A stretch of DNA of 25,169 nucleotides from NCBI GenBank assembly GCA_036822015.1, contig DAISIL010000051.1:1-25169 (forward strand), in the 5' to 3' direction. The stretch is from DAISIL01 sp036822015 (GTDB lineage Bacteria; Bacteroidota; Bacteroidia; Cytophagales; Bernardetiaceae). Position 1 is the first letter of the stretch. The number at the start of each line of letters is the position of its first letter. Below are positions 1 through 8,889 of the stretch, one piece after another. Made by a program: the position numbers and the translations under genes. The notes under the pieces were generated by a model. The model was not told the origin of the DNA. It ran no database searches and worked only from the letters and a program-made list of their open reading frames with translations.

Positions 1-2799
1 TGCGGGGCAGGCGATGCTCGGGGCGGTTTGGTCGACAACTGTTACGATAGCTGTACAAGAGGCACTATTGCCCGCTGCATCGGTTCCGGTCAGGATGACC
101 GTGTTGGTACCGGCATTGGCACAAGTGAAAGCCGAAGGCGTAACCGTCAGGTTTGTGATGGCAATATTATCGGTGCTGCCACCGTCCACGTTAGCTGGCG
201 TAATGAAAGCACCTCCAAAGGCATTCAAGACAGCCGTAAAGTTTTGGCAGACCATCGTCGGGGCGACGTTATCGAAGACCAGACTAACCGGGCTTGAAGC
301 GGTGTTGCTCACCCCACTGGCATTTTGGGCGACATCGGCCGGCACTTGTACCGTTACCGTACCGGAGACCGTCGGGATGACATCAAAAGTGTAGGTCGTG
401 CCATTGACGTTGATGAAGTTGCTTACCGTTCCGTTGGTTACGGACACATCTCCAGCAACAAAACCCGTTACGGATGCACTAAATGTAACGGTAAATGCCA
501 GCGGGCTTTGGTTGGTTGGGCTACCGGCCGTTGTGGTGAGCGTCGTTTGAACGGATTGGCAGTTGTTGGGGGCAAGAAAGGCAGCGTTTTGGGTGAAGGT
601 ACACGCCGGATCAACGGATGAAGTAGCGGTTACGTTCACGGGGTTACCATCGGAAACCAAACCCGTCAAGGTAATCGTCTGTGGGCTTCCCGTGATGACA
701 AAAGACTGCCCATTAACGATCAGGTTACCATCTCGGGGCAGCGATTGGTAGGTGATCGTGAGCTGCTGGGTGTAGGTGTTGGTGGTTGGATCACAAGCCG
801 TTTGCGCTCCTGCCGTAATGCCCGTAATGGCACAGGGGATGATGGGCGCATCCACTCGGATATTGTCCACGTAAAGGTTGTTGCCGTAATCGTTCACGGT
901 TACGAAGCGCAGTTTGATTTGCTGACCTCGGTAGGCATCCAGGTTGATGGTCTCGGTGCGCCAGTCATTGGCTAGGGTAGGTTGCCAACTATTAGTGCTT
1001 GCTCCTGCTGTGGCTAGGGCTGCTCCGCTTTTGTCGTAGATGGGCGTATCTTCCCAGGTTTGTCCGCAGTCGGCGGAGATTTCGACGCGCAGGCGGTCAT
1101 TGCTGTTATTGTAGCGAATGTGCGCCACATCGAATTTAAGCTCCGTGCCTGCTCCGGCGTTGTAGAGGTCAATGGGCGGGGTGTAGAGTTCGTCAATTTG
1201 TCCGTTGCCTGGCTCATACCCGAAGAAGTTCATGTGCGCCGAACTGGTAGTGTTGCCATCGACTCCCGTGATACCAAAGACCGGCGACCACACGCCACAA
1301 TCTTTGTCCACGTTATTGATCGCCCAATCAGCAGGCGGGAAGGCATTGGATTCAAAGTTTTCCGTAAAGGGCAGACTTCTCCCAAAGGACATCGTAAAAT
1401 TGGCCCGAATCGTGTCGCGTGCCGTTTGGGTATCGGCTACGCCGTTGGGGAGCGTCGTGAAGACGGTCAAGGTGTGCGGCCCCGCCGAAGGTGTGATGGC
1501 GGGAAGAGTTACTTGCTGCTCGGCTCCTGTGGCCAGCGTGCCTGTCCAGGAAAACGTGTTGATGGGGTCGTTATCGAGCTGGTAGTTGATCGTAACGGCG
1601 GTCAGGTTGTTGGTGCCTTTGTTGATGAAAGTAACCTGCGGGGCAATAGATGTACCGTTACAAAACGCTCCGATAGGGCTTTCGATAGAAGCCATGGCGG
1701 CATCGTTGGCCGTTGGTGGGACAAGGGCAAGAGAGTTGATGAGCGTACGGCGCAAGGGACTATTGAGCAACACCGAACGCATCCGCAGTTTTTGATCCTG
1801 GGTGAAAATGTTCATACAAGCATCATCGGAGTAGTCCATGTAGTTCTCGATCATGCGGTTGGTTACACCATCGCAGGCTAACGGCACAGCGCCGATAGGC
1901 GCACCGGTGGTGGTATTGCAGGATTGGTAATGCTGCCCACTCACATTGGGGGTATCTTCACAAAAATCATCTACGTTACAGTTGCCATCGCCCCAGGTAT
2001 GACGTAAGCCGAGCCAGTGTCCGATCTCGTGGGTGGTGGTGCGTCCGAAGACACCGTTTGCAAGGTTAAAAGCACCTGGGTTAGGTTCGGCATCTTCGGA
2101 ACCAAAATAAGTAGTGGTCATCACGACACCATCTGTGTTGGCATTAGGTGTACTGCATTCGTCCATGCCCGGAATAGAGGCTGCCGGAAACTGAGCATAA
2201 CCTAAAATCAGCGGGCCCAAATCACAGACCCAAAAGTTTACGTATTGATTCGGGTCCCAAATTGTAGCAGGCTTAATTGTACCATCAATAAAGGCTGTGG
2301 AATAACCCAAAAATCCTGCTGCCGGCCAGCCGCGTTCGATGGCATTGACACGATCAATACCGTTGGTGGCCGTTCCGTCGGGGGCGCGTCTGGCTAAGAT
2401 AAACTCAATTTCGGTATCGGCTCCGTTGGGGTCGGTATTGAAGCCCCGTGTACCGGCTTTGCGTCGGAAGTCTTCATTCAAAACATCAATTTGGGACTGC
2501 ACCTGGGCATCACTAATGTTGAGACCTGTCCCGACAGCCTGTCCCTCATGGATCACGTGTACGACGACGGGTAGCTGCAATACCCCTCCCTGGGTGCGGC
2601 TATTACGCTGCTGCTCAATCCATTGCTGCACTTGTGCCTCAAAGTCATCGAGCGTACCCATGCGCGGGTTTTGCTGACGTAAGAGCTGATCTACGCCCAT
2701 GGTGGCACAGCGTTCGGGCGTTTCCTGTGCTTGTAATCCCGATCCAAACATGAGGGATAAAAGCAGAAAAGACAAATACGATCGTATCTTTTGGTTCAT
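1..2799 (-). CDS. Secreted M43-family zinc metalloprotease with choice-of-anchor, Ig-like and HYR tail (partial, 3' end outside window)
   Basis: A single open frame runs from the ATG at 2799 to the window edge (933 codons, no stop), so the C-terminus is missing. Residues 1-25 form a signal peptide ending near LQAQ. The metzincin zinc site HEIGHWLGLRH is at 257-267, followed by a Met-turn-type segment containing NYMDYSDDACM; this matches the pappalysin-like M43 peptidases. After the catalytic domain come a choice-of-anchor/MAM-like beta-sandwich at about 475-650 (begins near ENFES, ends near LYVDNI), an Ig-like bacterial repeat at about 750-840 and an HYR domain at about 840-925. The likely role is extracellular proteolysis. 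Such proteins are commonly type IX secretion cargo with a C-terminal sorting domain, but that end lies outside the window. The start fits both the signal peptide and the promoter at 2832-2861. Family assignment is firm; the substrate is unknown. Confidence 0.93.
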   Translation of the reverse strand, partial: MNQKIRSYLSFLLLSLMFGSGLQAQETPERCATMGVDQLLRQQNPRMGTLDDFEAQVQQWIEQQRNSRTQGGVLQLPVVVHVIHEGQAVGTGLNISDAQVQSQIDVLNEDFRRKAGTRGFNTDPNGADTEIEFILARRAPDGTATNGIDRVNAIERGWPAAGFLGYSTAFIDGTIKPATIWDPNQYVNFWVCDLGPLILGYAQFPAASIPGMDECSTPNANTDGVVMTTTYFGSEDAEPNPGAFNLANGVFGRTTTHEIGHWLGLRHTWGDGNCNVDDFCEDTPNVSGQHYQSCNTTTGAPIGAVPLACDGVTNRMIENYMDYSDDACMNIFTQDQKLRMRSVLLNSPLRRTLINSLALVPPTANDAAMASIESPIGAFCNGTSIAPQVTFINKGTNNLTAVTINYQLDNDPINTFSWTGTLATGAEQQVTLPAITPSAGPHTLTVFTTLPNGVADTQTARDTIRANFTMSFGRSLPFTENFESNAFPPADWAINNVDKDCGVWSPVFGITGVDGNTTSSAHMNFFGYEPGNGQIDELYTPPIDLYNAGAGTELKFDVAHIRYNNSNDRLRVEISADCGQTWEDTPIYDKSGAALATAGASTNSWQPTLANDWRTETINLDAYRGQQIKLRFVTVNDYGNNLYVDNIRVDAPIIPCAITGITAGAQTACDPTTNTYTQQLTITYQSLPRDGNLIVNGQSFVITGSPQTITLTGLVSDGNPVNVTATSSVDPACTFTQNAAFLAPNNCQSVQTTLTTTAGSPTNQSPLAFTVTFSASVTGFVAGDVSVTNGTVSNFINVNGTTYTFDVIPTVSGTVTVQVPADVAQNASGVSNTASSPVSLVFDNVAPTMVCQNFTAVLNAFGGAFITPANVDGGSTDNIAITNLTVTPSAFTCANAGTNTVILTGTDAAGNSASCTAIVTVVDQTAPSIACPA

Positions 2800-2831
2800 C
2801 TTGTGCGAGTGATTTTTTAATTTTGGATCGT

Positions 2832-2861
2832 CAAAGATAGAAAAACTGGTAAAGTTCCCAA
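2832..2861 (-). promoter_or_regulatory. Bacteroidota-type promoter for the metalloprotease gene
   Basis: On the minus strand TTG (2861-2859) is followed after 19 nt by TATCTTTG (2839-2832), an exact match to the -7 element TAnnTTTG with the usual spacing to the -33 TTG. This predicts a start site near 2825 and a leader of about 25 nt before the ATG at 2799. It is a motif match only. Confidence 0.6.
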
Positions 2862-2873
2862 TATATTTTTCTG

Positions 2874-2881
2874 TAACTTTG
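2874..2881 (+). promoter_or_regulatory. -7 promoter element TAACTTTG upstream of the SNF2 gene
   Basis: TAACTTTG matches TAnnTTTG and lies 35 nt before the ATG at 2916, giving a predicted leader of about 28 nt. No clear -33 TTG sits at the expected distance, so only half of the promoter is supported. It is back-to-back with the metalloprotease promoter. Confidence 0.45.
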
Positions 2882-2915
2882 AAAATTCATTGGATCATCC
2901 CCCCGTATTGGCCCC

Positions 2916-5837
2916 ATGCGCGTTGCACCCGATCAGCCTTTTGAGATTGTCTATGCCCTTTACAATCACGAGTTTCTTGGGTATCTTTTTGAGTCTTTTG
3001 CCGTTCAGCTGGATGAGCGCGGGCAGTTGAGCTTTCGTTACCAAAATATCTCCTCCCGCAACGCCGAAGCCTTCACCCACCAACTCACGCCCACCGATCA
3101 TCTACTCCTTCGATGGATTGACCAAATCCAACAAGATGTCATCATCAAAAAATTTCACCATAAGCGCATCAAACCAGAGGAGTTTTTTCCCAAAATTTTT
3201 GATCCAGACAAAGGAAATACGGCTGTTCAGGAAGCCATCCATCAGTACATTCAAGAGCGGATGTCCAAAATTTTGCAAGAACTCAAAGCCCATCCCGAAA
3301 ATATCTTTGTCATGGGCAAAGACGGAACCCCCATCCATCGTCCCATCACCCTCGAACAAACGCCCGCTACGATACATTTTCATTTTTTCAAAAATGATAA
3401 TAACACCCACTATTATCCCACCATCAAACACGAGGGCAAAAAATTAGAATTTCGTAACAGCGAAACCAAAATCATTGCCTATCAGCCTGCCTGGATACTG
3501 GTCGGAGAGCATCTCTATCATTTTGCCCAAAACATAGACGGAAAAAAACTCAAACCTTTTATCCAAAAAAAGTTTGTCCTCGTCCCAAAATCCGCCGAAA
3601 AGCAATATTACCGAAAATTTATCGCTCCCCTGATCGCCCAACACGAAGTCATCGCCCATGGATTTACGGTCAAAGATTATCACCCACAGCCCAAGCCCTA
3701 CCTGCTTATTGCACCGCTATCGGCCAATAGCTTTGAACTCTTTGATAAAAACAATCAGCCTACGGAAAATATTGTTTTTCATCTAAATTTTCAATATCAA
3801 GATTTTTTAGTCAAAAAACATTACACCACACAGGAAGTAGAAGTGCGCACCGAAGAAATCGACGATACCTTTGTTTTTCATCGCATTCAACGCCACATAC
3901 GTACCGAAGAACAAATAGAGCAACACTTAATCGCCCAGGGCTTACCCCTCCAAAAAGGACGGGTCGTTCTTCCCAAAGGTAGAGCCTTTTCCTGGATCGG
4001 AACACACCTAGAAACCCTCCAAAAATACCGTATCGAACTGATTCAACAGCCCGGTACAGAGCAGCAACGCTACTTTATCGGGAGTACACAACTTAATATA
4101 TCCGTTCGCGAAAACAAAGATTGGTTTGATATTCAAGCACTTGTCCGTTTTGGTGATTACCAAATTCCGTTTATCAAACTCCGCAAATGGATATTGGAGG
4201 GAAAGCAAGAATTTAAACTGCCTTCAGGAGAACTGGCCGTCATTCCTGAAGAGTGGTTTACGCAGTACAGTGAGTTGTTTCACTTCATGAACATCGAAAA
4301 AGATCAGGTTTTTCTCAAAAAGCATCACCTTTCGTTGGTTTATGATCTTTCCGAGGGAAATCTAGCGAAGATAGATTTATCTCAAAAAATAAAAGGCTTA
4401 CAAAACTTTGCTCAAATCGAAGAAACCCCGCTGCCCCAGAAATTCAAAGGCACTTTACGCCCTTACCAAAAAGCAGGCTACGATTGGATGAACTTCCTGG
4501 AAACGTATCAGTTTGGCGGCTGCCTAGCCGATGATATGGGACTCGGCAAAACCGTTCAGACACTGGCCCTACTCCAAGCCCAAAAAGAAAAAAACAAATC
4601 GCTTAGCTCCCTGCTCATCGTCCCTACCTCTCTGATCCACAACTGGCTCATAGAAGCCAGTAAGTTTACCCCGCAACTCAAAATATTGAACTACACCCGA
4701 ACAGACCGACATAAAAGCGTTGAACATTTTAGTTATTACGATCTCATTGTTACCTCCTATGGCATCATACGGGTGGACATCGACATCTTGGAGAAATTTT
4801 ATTTTCACTATGCCATCCTTGATGAGTCGCAATCTATCAAAAATCCAGATTCGGCGACGACCAAAGCCGTCCTTCGCCTCAAGGCTAAAAATCGTCTGAT
4901 CCTGACCGGTACACCCATCGAAAACAGTACGCTTGATCTCTGGTCGCAGATGGCCTTCATCAACCCAGGACTGCTCGGCACCCAGCGTTTTTTTAAGAAA
5001 AACTTTCAAATTCCCATCGAAAAACAAGCCGACGATCACAAACGACAACGCCTTCATCAACTCATCAAACCCTTTGTCTTACGTAGAGTTAAATCCCAAG
5101 TAGCCAAAGACTTACCCGAAAAAATCGAAGCCATACATTACGTAACCATGCCACCTAAGCAAAAGAAGTTTTATGAAGAAGCCAAGTCCTACTACCGCAA
5201 CCAAATCCTCTCTCACATCGAGACGCAGGGCATCAACAAATCCCAAATCATCCTGCTACAAGGTCTGACCAAACTACGCCTGATCGCCAATCATCCCGCG
5301 ATGGTCGATGAACAATACGACATCAACGACTCCGGCAAACTAGAAGACGTGCTTTACAAAATTGATGAGATTTTGAGTGAAAATCACAAACTACTTATTT
5401 TTAGTCAATTTGTCAAACATTTACAACTGGTAAAGCAACAAATTCAGGCACGGAAAATTCCCTTTGCTTATTTGGATGGCAGTACCAAAAATCGACAACA
5501 ACAAGTTGATTATTTTCAGAACGATCCAAATTGTAAGATTTTTTTACTCTCCCTCAAAGCCGGTGGGGTAGGACTGAACCTCACGGCGGCCGACTATGTT
5601 TTTGTTCTTGATCCCTGGTGGAATCCTGCCGTAGAGGCACAAGCCATTGATCGGACCCACCGTATCGGACAACAAAATCAAGTCTTTATCTACAAATTCA
5701 TTACCCAGGAAACCGTTGAGGAGAAAATTTTGTTGTTACAGGAAGAAAAGAAGCACTTAGCCGCCCAAATGATTACCACCGAAGATTCCTTCATCAAACA
5801 ACTATCATCAGCAGATATTCAGCAACTATTGAATTAA
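2916..5837 (+). CDS. SNF2-family DEAD/DEAH-box helicase-like ATPase
   Basis: This 973-residue protein has a complete SNF2 ATPase core in its C-terminal half. Walker A is DMGLGKT (540-546), motif II is DESQ (636-639, a variant of the bacterial DEAQ), motif III is LTGTPIEN, and the second RecA lobe has AGGVGLNLT and the motif VI stretch QAIDRTHRIGQ (909-919). The N-terminal ~500 residues are not recognised in detail and carry no visible zinc-binding SWIM motif. SNF2 enzymes are double-stranded-DNA-stimulated ATPases that translocate on DNA or displace proteins such as RNA polymerase; bacterial members resemble RapA-type or orphan SNF2 proteins. The start follows a -7 box. A haem peroxidase gene begins 12 nt after the stop, so the two may be cotranscribed, although no functional link is obvious. 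The neighbouring genes do not look like a defence island. Confidence 0.93.
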   Translation: MRVAPDQPFEIVYALYNHEFLGYLFESFAVQLDERGQLSFRYQNISSRNAEAFTHQLTPTDHLLLRWIDQIQQDVIIKKFHHKRIKPEEFFPKIFDPDKGNTAVQEAIHQYIQERMSKILQELKAHPENIFVMGKDGTPIHRPITLEQTPATIHFHFFKNDNNTHYYPTIKHEGKKLEFRNSETKIIAYQPAWILVGEHLYHFAQNIDGKKLKPFIQKKFVLVPKSAEKQYYRKFIAPLIAQHEVIAHGFTVKDYHPQPKPYLLIAPLSANSFELFDKNNQPTENIVFHLNFQYQDFLVKKHYTTQEVEVRTEEIDDTFVFHRIQRHIRTEEQIEQHLIAQGLPLQKGRVVLPKGRAFSWIGTHLETLQKYRIELIQQPGTEQQRYFIGSTQLNISVRENKDWFDIQALVRFGDYQIPFIKLRKWILEGKQEFKLPSGELAVIPEEWFTQYSELFHFMNIEKDQVFLKKHHLSLVYDLSEGNLAKIDLSQKIKGLQNFAQIEETPLPQKFKGTLRPYQKAGYDWMNFLETYQFGGCLADDMGLGKTVQTLALLQAQKEKNKSLSSLLIVPTSLIHNWLIEASKFTPQLKILNYTRTDRHKSVEHFSYYDLIVTSYGIIRVDIDILEKFYFHYAILDESQSIKNPDSATTKAVLRLKAKNRLILTGTPIENSTLDLWSQMAFINPGLLGTQRFFKKNFQIPIEKQADDHKRQRLHQLIKPFVLRRVKSQVAKDLPEKIEAIHYVTMPPKQKKFYEEAKSYYRNQILSHIETQGINKSQIILLQGLTKLRLIANHPAMVDEQYDINDSGKLEDVLYKIDEILSENHKLLIFSQFVKHLQLVKQQIQARKIPFAYLDGSTKNRQQQVDYFQNDPNCKIFLLSLKAGGVGLNLTAADYVFVLDPWWNPAVEAQAIDRTHRIGQQNQVFIYKFITQETVEEKILLLQEEKKHLAAQMITTEDSFIKQLSSADIQQLLN

Positions 5838-5849
5838 TCCTAATAACAA

Positions 5850-6959
5850 ATGAAAAAAATACTTCTTCTTGTTTCTTTGTTTCTTCTCTCTTGCAAAAGC
5901 GATAATCAAGACCCTGATCCCAAACCTAGTACTACGCCCTATACCCTCGAAATTCCTTTTCATTTTGGGCGAAACTATACCATCCCCTCCGATAACCCCC
6001 TTACCCAGGAGGGGGTTGAGCTAGGGAGGCTGCTATTTTATGAGCCCTTGCTTTCCCGCAACAACCAACAATCTTGCGCCAGTTGCCACAAACAAGCCAA
6101 TGCCTTCGCGGAGCCACGTCGGGTGAGTATGGGTACACGCGGGCAGACAGGCACACGTAACTCTATGTCTTTGAGTAACTTACTTTGGGTCAATCGCTTT
6201 TTTTGGGATGGGCGCGCCGAGAGCCTCGAAGAGCAAGCCCTAGATCCGATCACCAACCCACTCGAAATGGATGAGTCCATCCCTAATGTGCTGGCCAAGC
6301 TCCAGGCAACGGACTTGTATCCGTCCAAGTTTGAAGCTGCCTTTGGAAACCCCACTATCACGGCCGAAAACCTCGCCAGGGCACTGGCGCAGTTCCAGCG
6401 GACATTGATCTCATCGAATAGCAAATACGATCAATTTTTAAAAGGTAGCTACCAACCTACCGATCTTGAACTAGAAGGCATTGAATTATTTTTCACGCAT
6501 CCCATCCCCGAAATTGGGTTAAGGGGAGGCAACTGCGGTGATTGTCATGTGGGGCCACTCGTTACGGGAGACCCCAATGGCTGGCTCGGCTTTCACAACA
6601 ACGGACTAGATACCGATGAAAACTTAGCCCAAGGGCTGGCTGCCGTTACGGGCAGAGCGGCAGACAAAGGCAAATTTCGTGCGCCCTCTTTGCGCAACAT
6701 CGCCTTGACAGCCCCTTACATGCACGATGGACGCTTTGCTGCGTTGGAAGAGGTCATTGAGCATTACGACGAACACATAAATAACAGTCAAACCCTTGAC
6801 CCACTGATTATTGAAGCAAGTAACGAGATCGTAGAAGACGGAAAACCCATTAAACTCCACCTAACAGATCACGAAAAACGTGCTATTTTGGCTTTCCTCG
6901 AAATGCTCACCGATCAGACATTTATCAATGATCCACGTTTTTCGGATCCGCGTCCTTGA
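5850..6959 (+). CDS. Di-haem cytochrome c peroxidase / MauG-family lipoprotein
   Basis: This is a 369-residue protein. The N-terminus MKKILLLVSLFLLSC is a lipoprotein signal with the lipidated Cys at 15. Two c-type haem sites are present: CASCH (76-80), in the peroxidatic half, and CGDCH (229-233), in the electron-transfer half. PYMHDGRF contains Met291, the expected axial ligand of the high-potential haem. Length and layout match bacterial di-haem peroxidases of the CcpA/MauG group, which reduce hydrogen peroxide with electrons from small cytochromes or oxidise protein substrates. It is expected to be anchored in the periplasm. It begins 12 nt after the SNF2 gene and ends 9 nt from the convergent histidine kinase gene. 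Peroxidase and MauG-like activity cannot be separated from sequence alone. Confidence 0.93.
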   Translation: MKKILLLVSLFLLSCKSDNQDPDPKPSTTPYTLEIPFHFGRNYTIPSDNPLTQEGVELGRLLFYEPLLSRNNQQSCASCHKQANAFAEPRRVSMGTRGQTGTRNSMSLSNLLWVNRFFWDGRAESLEEQALDPITNPLEMDESIPNVLAKLQATDLYPSKFEAAFGNPTITAENLARALAQFQRTLISSNSKYDQFLKGSYQPTDLELEGIELFFTHPIPEIGLRGGNCGDCHVGPLVTGDPNGWLGFHNNGLDTDENLAQGLAAVTGRAADKGKFRAPSLRNIALTAPYMHDGRFAALEEVIEHYDEHINNSQTLDPLIIEASNEIVEDGKPIKLHLTDHEKRAILAFLEMLTDQTFINDPRFSDPRP

Positions 6960-6968
6960 TCGGAAACT

Positions 6969-8429
6969 TCACTTGAAACGTTGTACCTTGGCCAGGTACA
7001 CTTTCCACATGAATCTTTCCCCCTTCCCTTGTGCCACCACCTGCCTGTGCGTCATGTACAAGCCAACGCCGCGCGCATCTGCGTTGCCATGAAAGGTCTT
7101 GTATAATTTGAACAGCTTGTCTTTATTCTTATCAAGATCAATTCCTTGTCCGTTATCTAAAAAGTCTATACACAAAAATTGGTTTTTTATGTACGTGTGT
7201 ATGCGGATATGCGGATTTCTTTTTTGATGGCGGTATTTTATCGCATTACTGATAAAGTTAAAAAACATACTATCTAAATAAATTTTTGGATATTGTATGT
7301 CTGATACCTGAAATTGTACATCTAGCTGTACTTGATGATACTCCAGTTTTTGTCGCAGGGCTGTTTTGGCGTGTCGAAGTGCTTCTTCAAAATGATATGC
7401 CACCGATGGCAAATGCTGCTCTGTCTCTTCGAGGCGTACCAGCACCTCGAGCTCCGAAACGGTTGTTTGTAGATTGGCGGCTAGGGTTTGTATATGTTCG
7501 AGATACGCCGCCGTGGGTTGCTCTTGATACAAGTCGAGCAAGCTGTTTAGGCTGCCCACCGGGCCACGTAGGTTATGACTGACGATGTAGGAGAAATCTT
7601 TTAGCTGCTCAATTTTTGTCTCCAAACGCCGCTGCTGCTCCTTTGTTTCCGTAACATCCCGCCCGACCGTTAGGAGTTCTCTGCCATTGGGCAAGGGGAT
7701 GAGCGTAATATCAAAATGCCGTTGAGATACCGAGTAATTTGCCTGATAACGAGTAATTTGCTTGGACTGTAAGACCTCTTTGAGGTAGTTAATGTGCACG
7801 TCCTTATTCTCATCTTCCCACTCCGTCAGTGCCTCCTCTACGGGCTTATTCAAGTCGCGGAACTCTACCCCTTCGGGCAAATACGAGCGCATGGTATCAT
7901 TGACAAAGCGGTAGTTCAGCTGCTCATCCACGCACGTAATCGCATCAGGGTTATGATTGACTAGCTGCTCAAATCGTTCTTTTTGGCGGGTGAGTTCGTG
8001 GTTCAGCCGTTCGAGGCCTTTGGTTTTTTGGGCGATCATTTGCTCCAACTCACGCGGTGATCTAAGGGCAGTGATCTGGGGCAATTCTCGTATGAGCGCG
8101 AACAAAGTCAGCAAAGAAACCACGGCTGTCATGGATAGCACCAAAGCATTGAGGCGGTAGATCGGATACCAAAAAATGATAGCATCAAGCAAGTGCGTCA
8201 AGCTACAAAACCAAATAAAGGCGATGAACAAGTAAAATATTTTACGGAAAGGAGCATTTTTTTGTCGTGATGTTACATAAAACAACACCAAAGGAATCAA
8301 CAAGTAAGCGGCAAAAATCATCAGATTAGCACCAATGTACACCCAACCGTGTTCGGGTGTACATTCGCCGCAATACCAACGGGCGGGAAAACCTTCAGGA
8401 CTGAATAACTTTTTAAAGAAGTCTTCCAT
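6969..8429 (-). CDS. Histidine kinase with ethylene-receptor-like membrane sensor domain and PAS domain
   Basis: This is a 486-residue membrane sensor kinase. Three hydrophobic segments (about 31-52, 62-84 and 92-115) form a domain resembling the ethylene-binding fold of plant ETR1 and cyanobacterial homologues: a conserved Tyr42 and Pro46 in helix 1 and CSLTH (75-79) in helix 2, where Cys75 and His79 correspond to the Cu(I)-ligand pair. The residue aligning with ETR1 Asp25 is Asn35. Before helix 1 there is a CGEC motif (20-23), expected on the extracytoplasmic side. A coiled coil follows at about 125-152, then a PAS domain (about 151-262). HisKA has VSHNLRGP with phospho-acceptor His285. HATPase_c has N-box Asn391/Asn395, DNGQG (425-429) and GVGLYMTH (454-461). 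The start is 1 nt after the upstream thioredoxin gene's stop, so the two are cotranscribed. No response regulator is adjacent. The family call for the sensor domain is by eye. Confidence 0.88.
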   Translation of the reverse strand: MEDFFKKLFSPEGFPARWYCGECTPEHGWVYIGANLMIFAAYLLIPLVLFYVTSRQKNAPFRKIFYLFIAFIWFCSLTHLLDAIIFWYPIYRLNALVLSMTAVVSLLTLFALIRELPQITALRSPRELEQMIAQKTKGLERLNHELTRQKERFEQLVNHNPDAITCVDEQLNYRFVNDTMRSYLPEGVEFRDLNKPVEEALTEWEDENKDVHINYLKEVLQSKQITRYQANYSVSQRHFDITLIPLPNGRELLTVGRDVTETKEQQRRLETKIEQLKDFSYIVSHNLRGPVGSLNSLLDLYQEQPTAAYLEHIQTLAANLQTTVSELEVLVRLEETEQHLPSVAYHFEEALRHAKTALRQKLEYHQVQLDVQFQVSDIQYPKIYLDSMFFNFISNAIKYRHQKRNPHIRIHTYIKNQFLCIDFLDNGQGIDLDKNKDKLFKLYKTFHGNADARGVGLYMTHRQVVAQGKGERFMWKVYLAKVQRFK

Positions 8430-8430
8430 T

Positions 8431-8805
8431 TTATTTTAGTTTGTTGAGGTACTCTAAAATTTTGGATGAAGATTGTGTACCCTCCAGCCGTGCCTCTAAT
8501 CTTCCATTTTTGAAAAACAAAAACGTGGGTGTTGTTACAAATCCATACCGCTCCGGCACTTCTTGTACAGTAAGGACATCCATTAAGTAGATCGGTATGG
8601 GTGTCGATGGGGCAAGTGCGTCAAGCATGGGGAGAAGCCGCTGACAAGACCCGCAAGGCTTGGCCCAAAAAACAAGCAAAAAACTATGCTCTTGTGCCAA
8701 AACCTGCGTCAGCCGCGCCTCTTCGATAGGAATAGGAGATCGTGAGACGGGTGTGCAAGCCTGAATAAGGAAAAACAGAAAAACGATGTTTGACCATTTA
8801 GTCAT
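8431..8805 (-). CDS. Thioredoxin-like lipoprotein (CGSC active site)
   Basis: This is a 124-residue protein. The N-terminus is a lipoprotein signal with the box IQAC and lipidated Cys17. The rest is one thioredoxin fold: the active site WAKPCGSC, with Cys51 and Cys54, starts the second helix, and VTTPTFLFF supplies the cis-proline strand. Gly-Ser between the cysteines differs from the Gly-Pro of thioredoxin, so its redox potential cannot be guessed. It should act in the periplasm as a disulfide reductase or oxidase. It is the first gene of a two-gene unit, with the kinase gene starting 1 nt after its stop. The kinase has an extracytoplasmic CGEC motif, so it is a plausible redox partner (inference). 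No good promoter was found in the 84 nt upstream; TATCTTAG near 8813-8820 is only a weak -7 candidate. Confidence 0.9.
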   Translation of the reverse strand: MTKWSNIVFLFFLIQACTPVSRSPIPIEEARLTQVLAQEHSFLLVFWAKPCGSCQRLLPMLDALAPSTPIPIYLMDVLTVQEVPERYGFVTTPTFLFFKNGRLEARLEGTQSSSKILEYLNKLK

Positions 8806-8889
8806 GTACTAAGATAGGCATAATTTCCCAGTAACGAGGGTTTTTGAAGGGTTTTAAACGGGTATAATTGTACAACATTTACACCAATC

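Noticed and set aside
1060..1881. A 273-codon plus-strand open frame
   Set aside because: It lies wholly antisense to the metalloprotease, whose frame has recognisable domains; its translation is rich in Arg and Gly with no domain.
4569..5060. A 163-codon minus-strand open frame
   Set aside because: It is antisense to the SNF2 ATPase core, where coding on the plus strand is certain.
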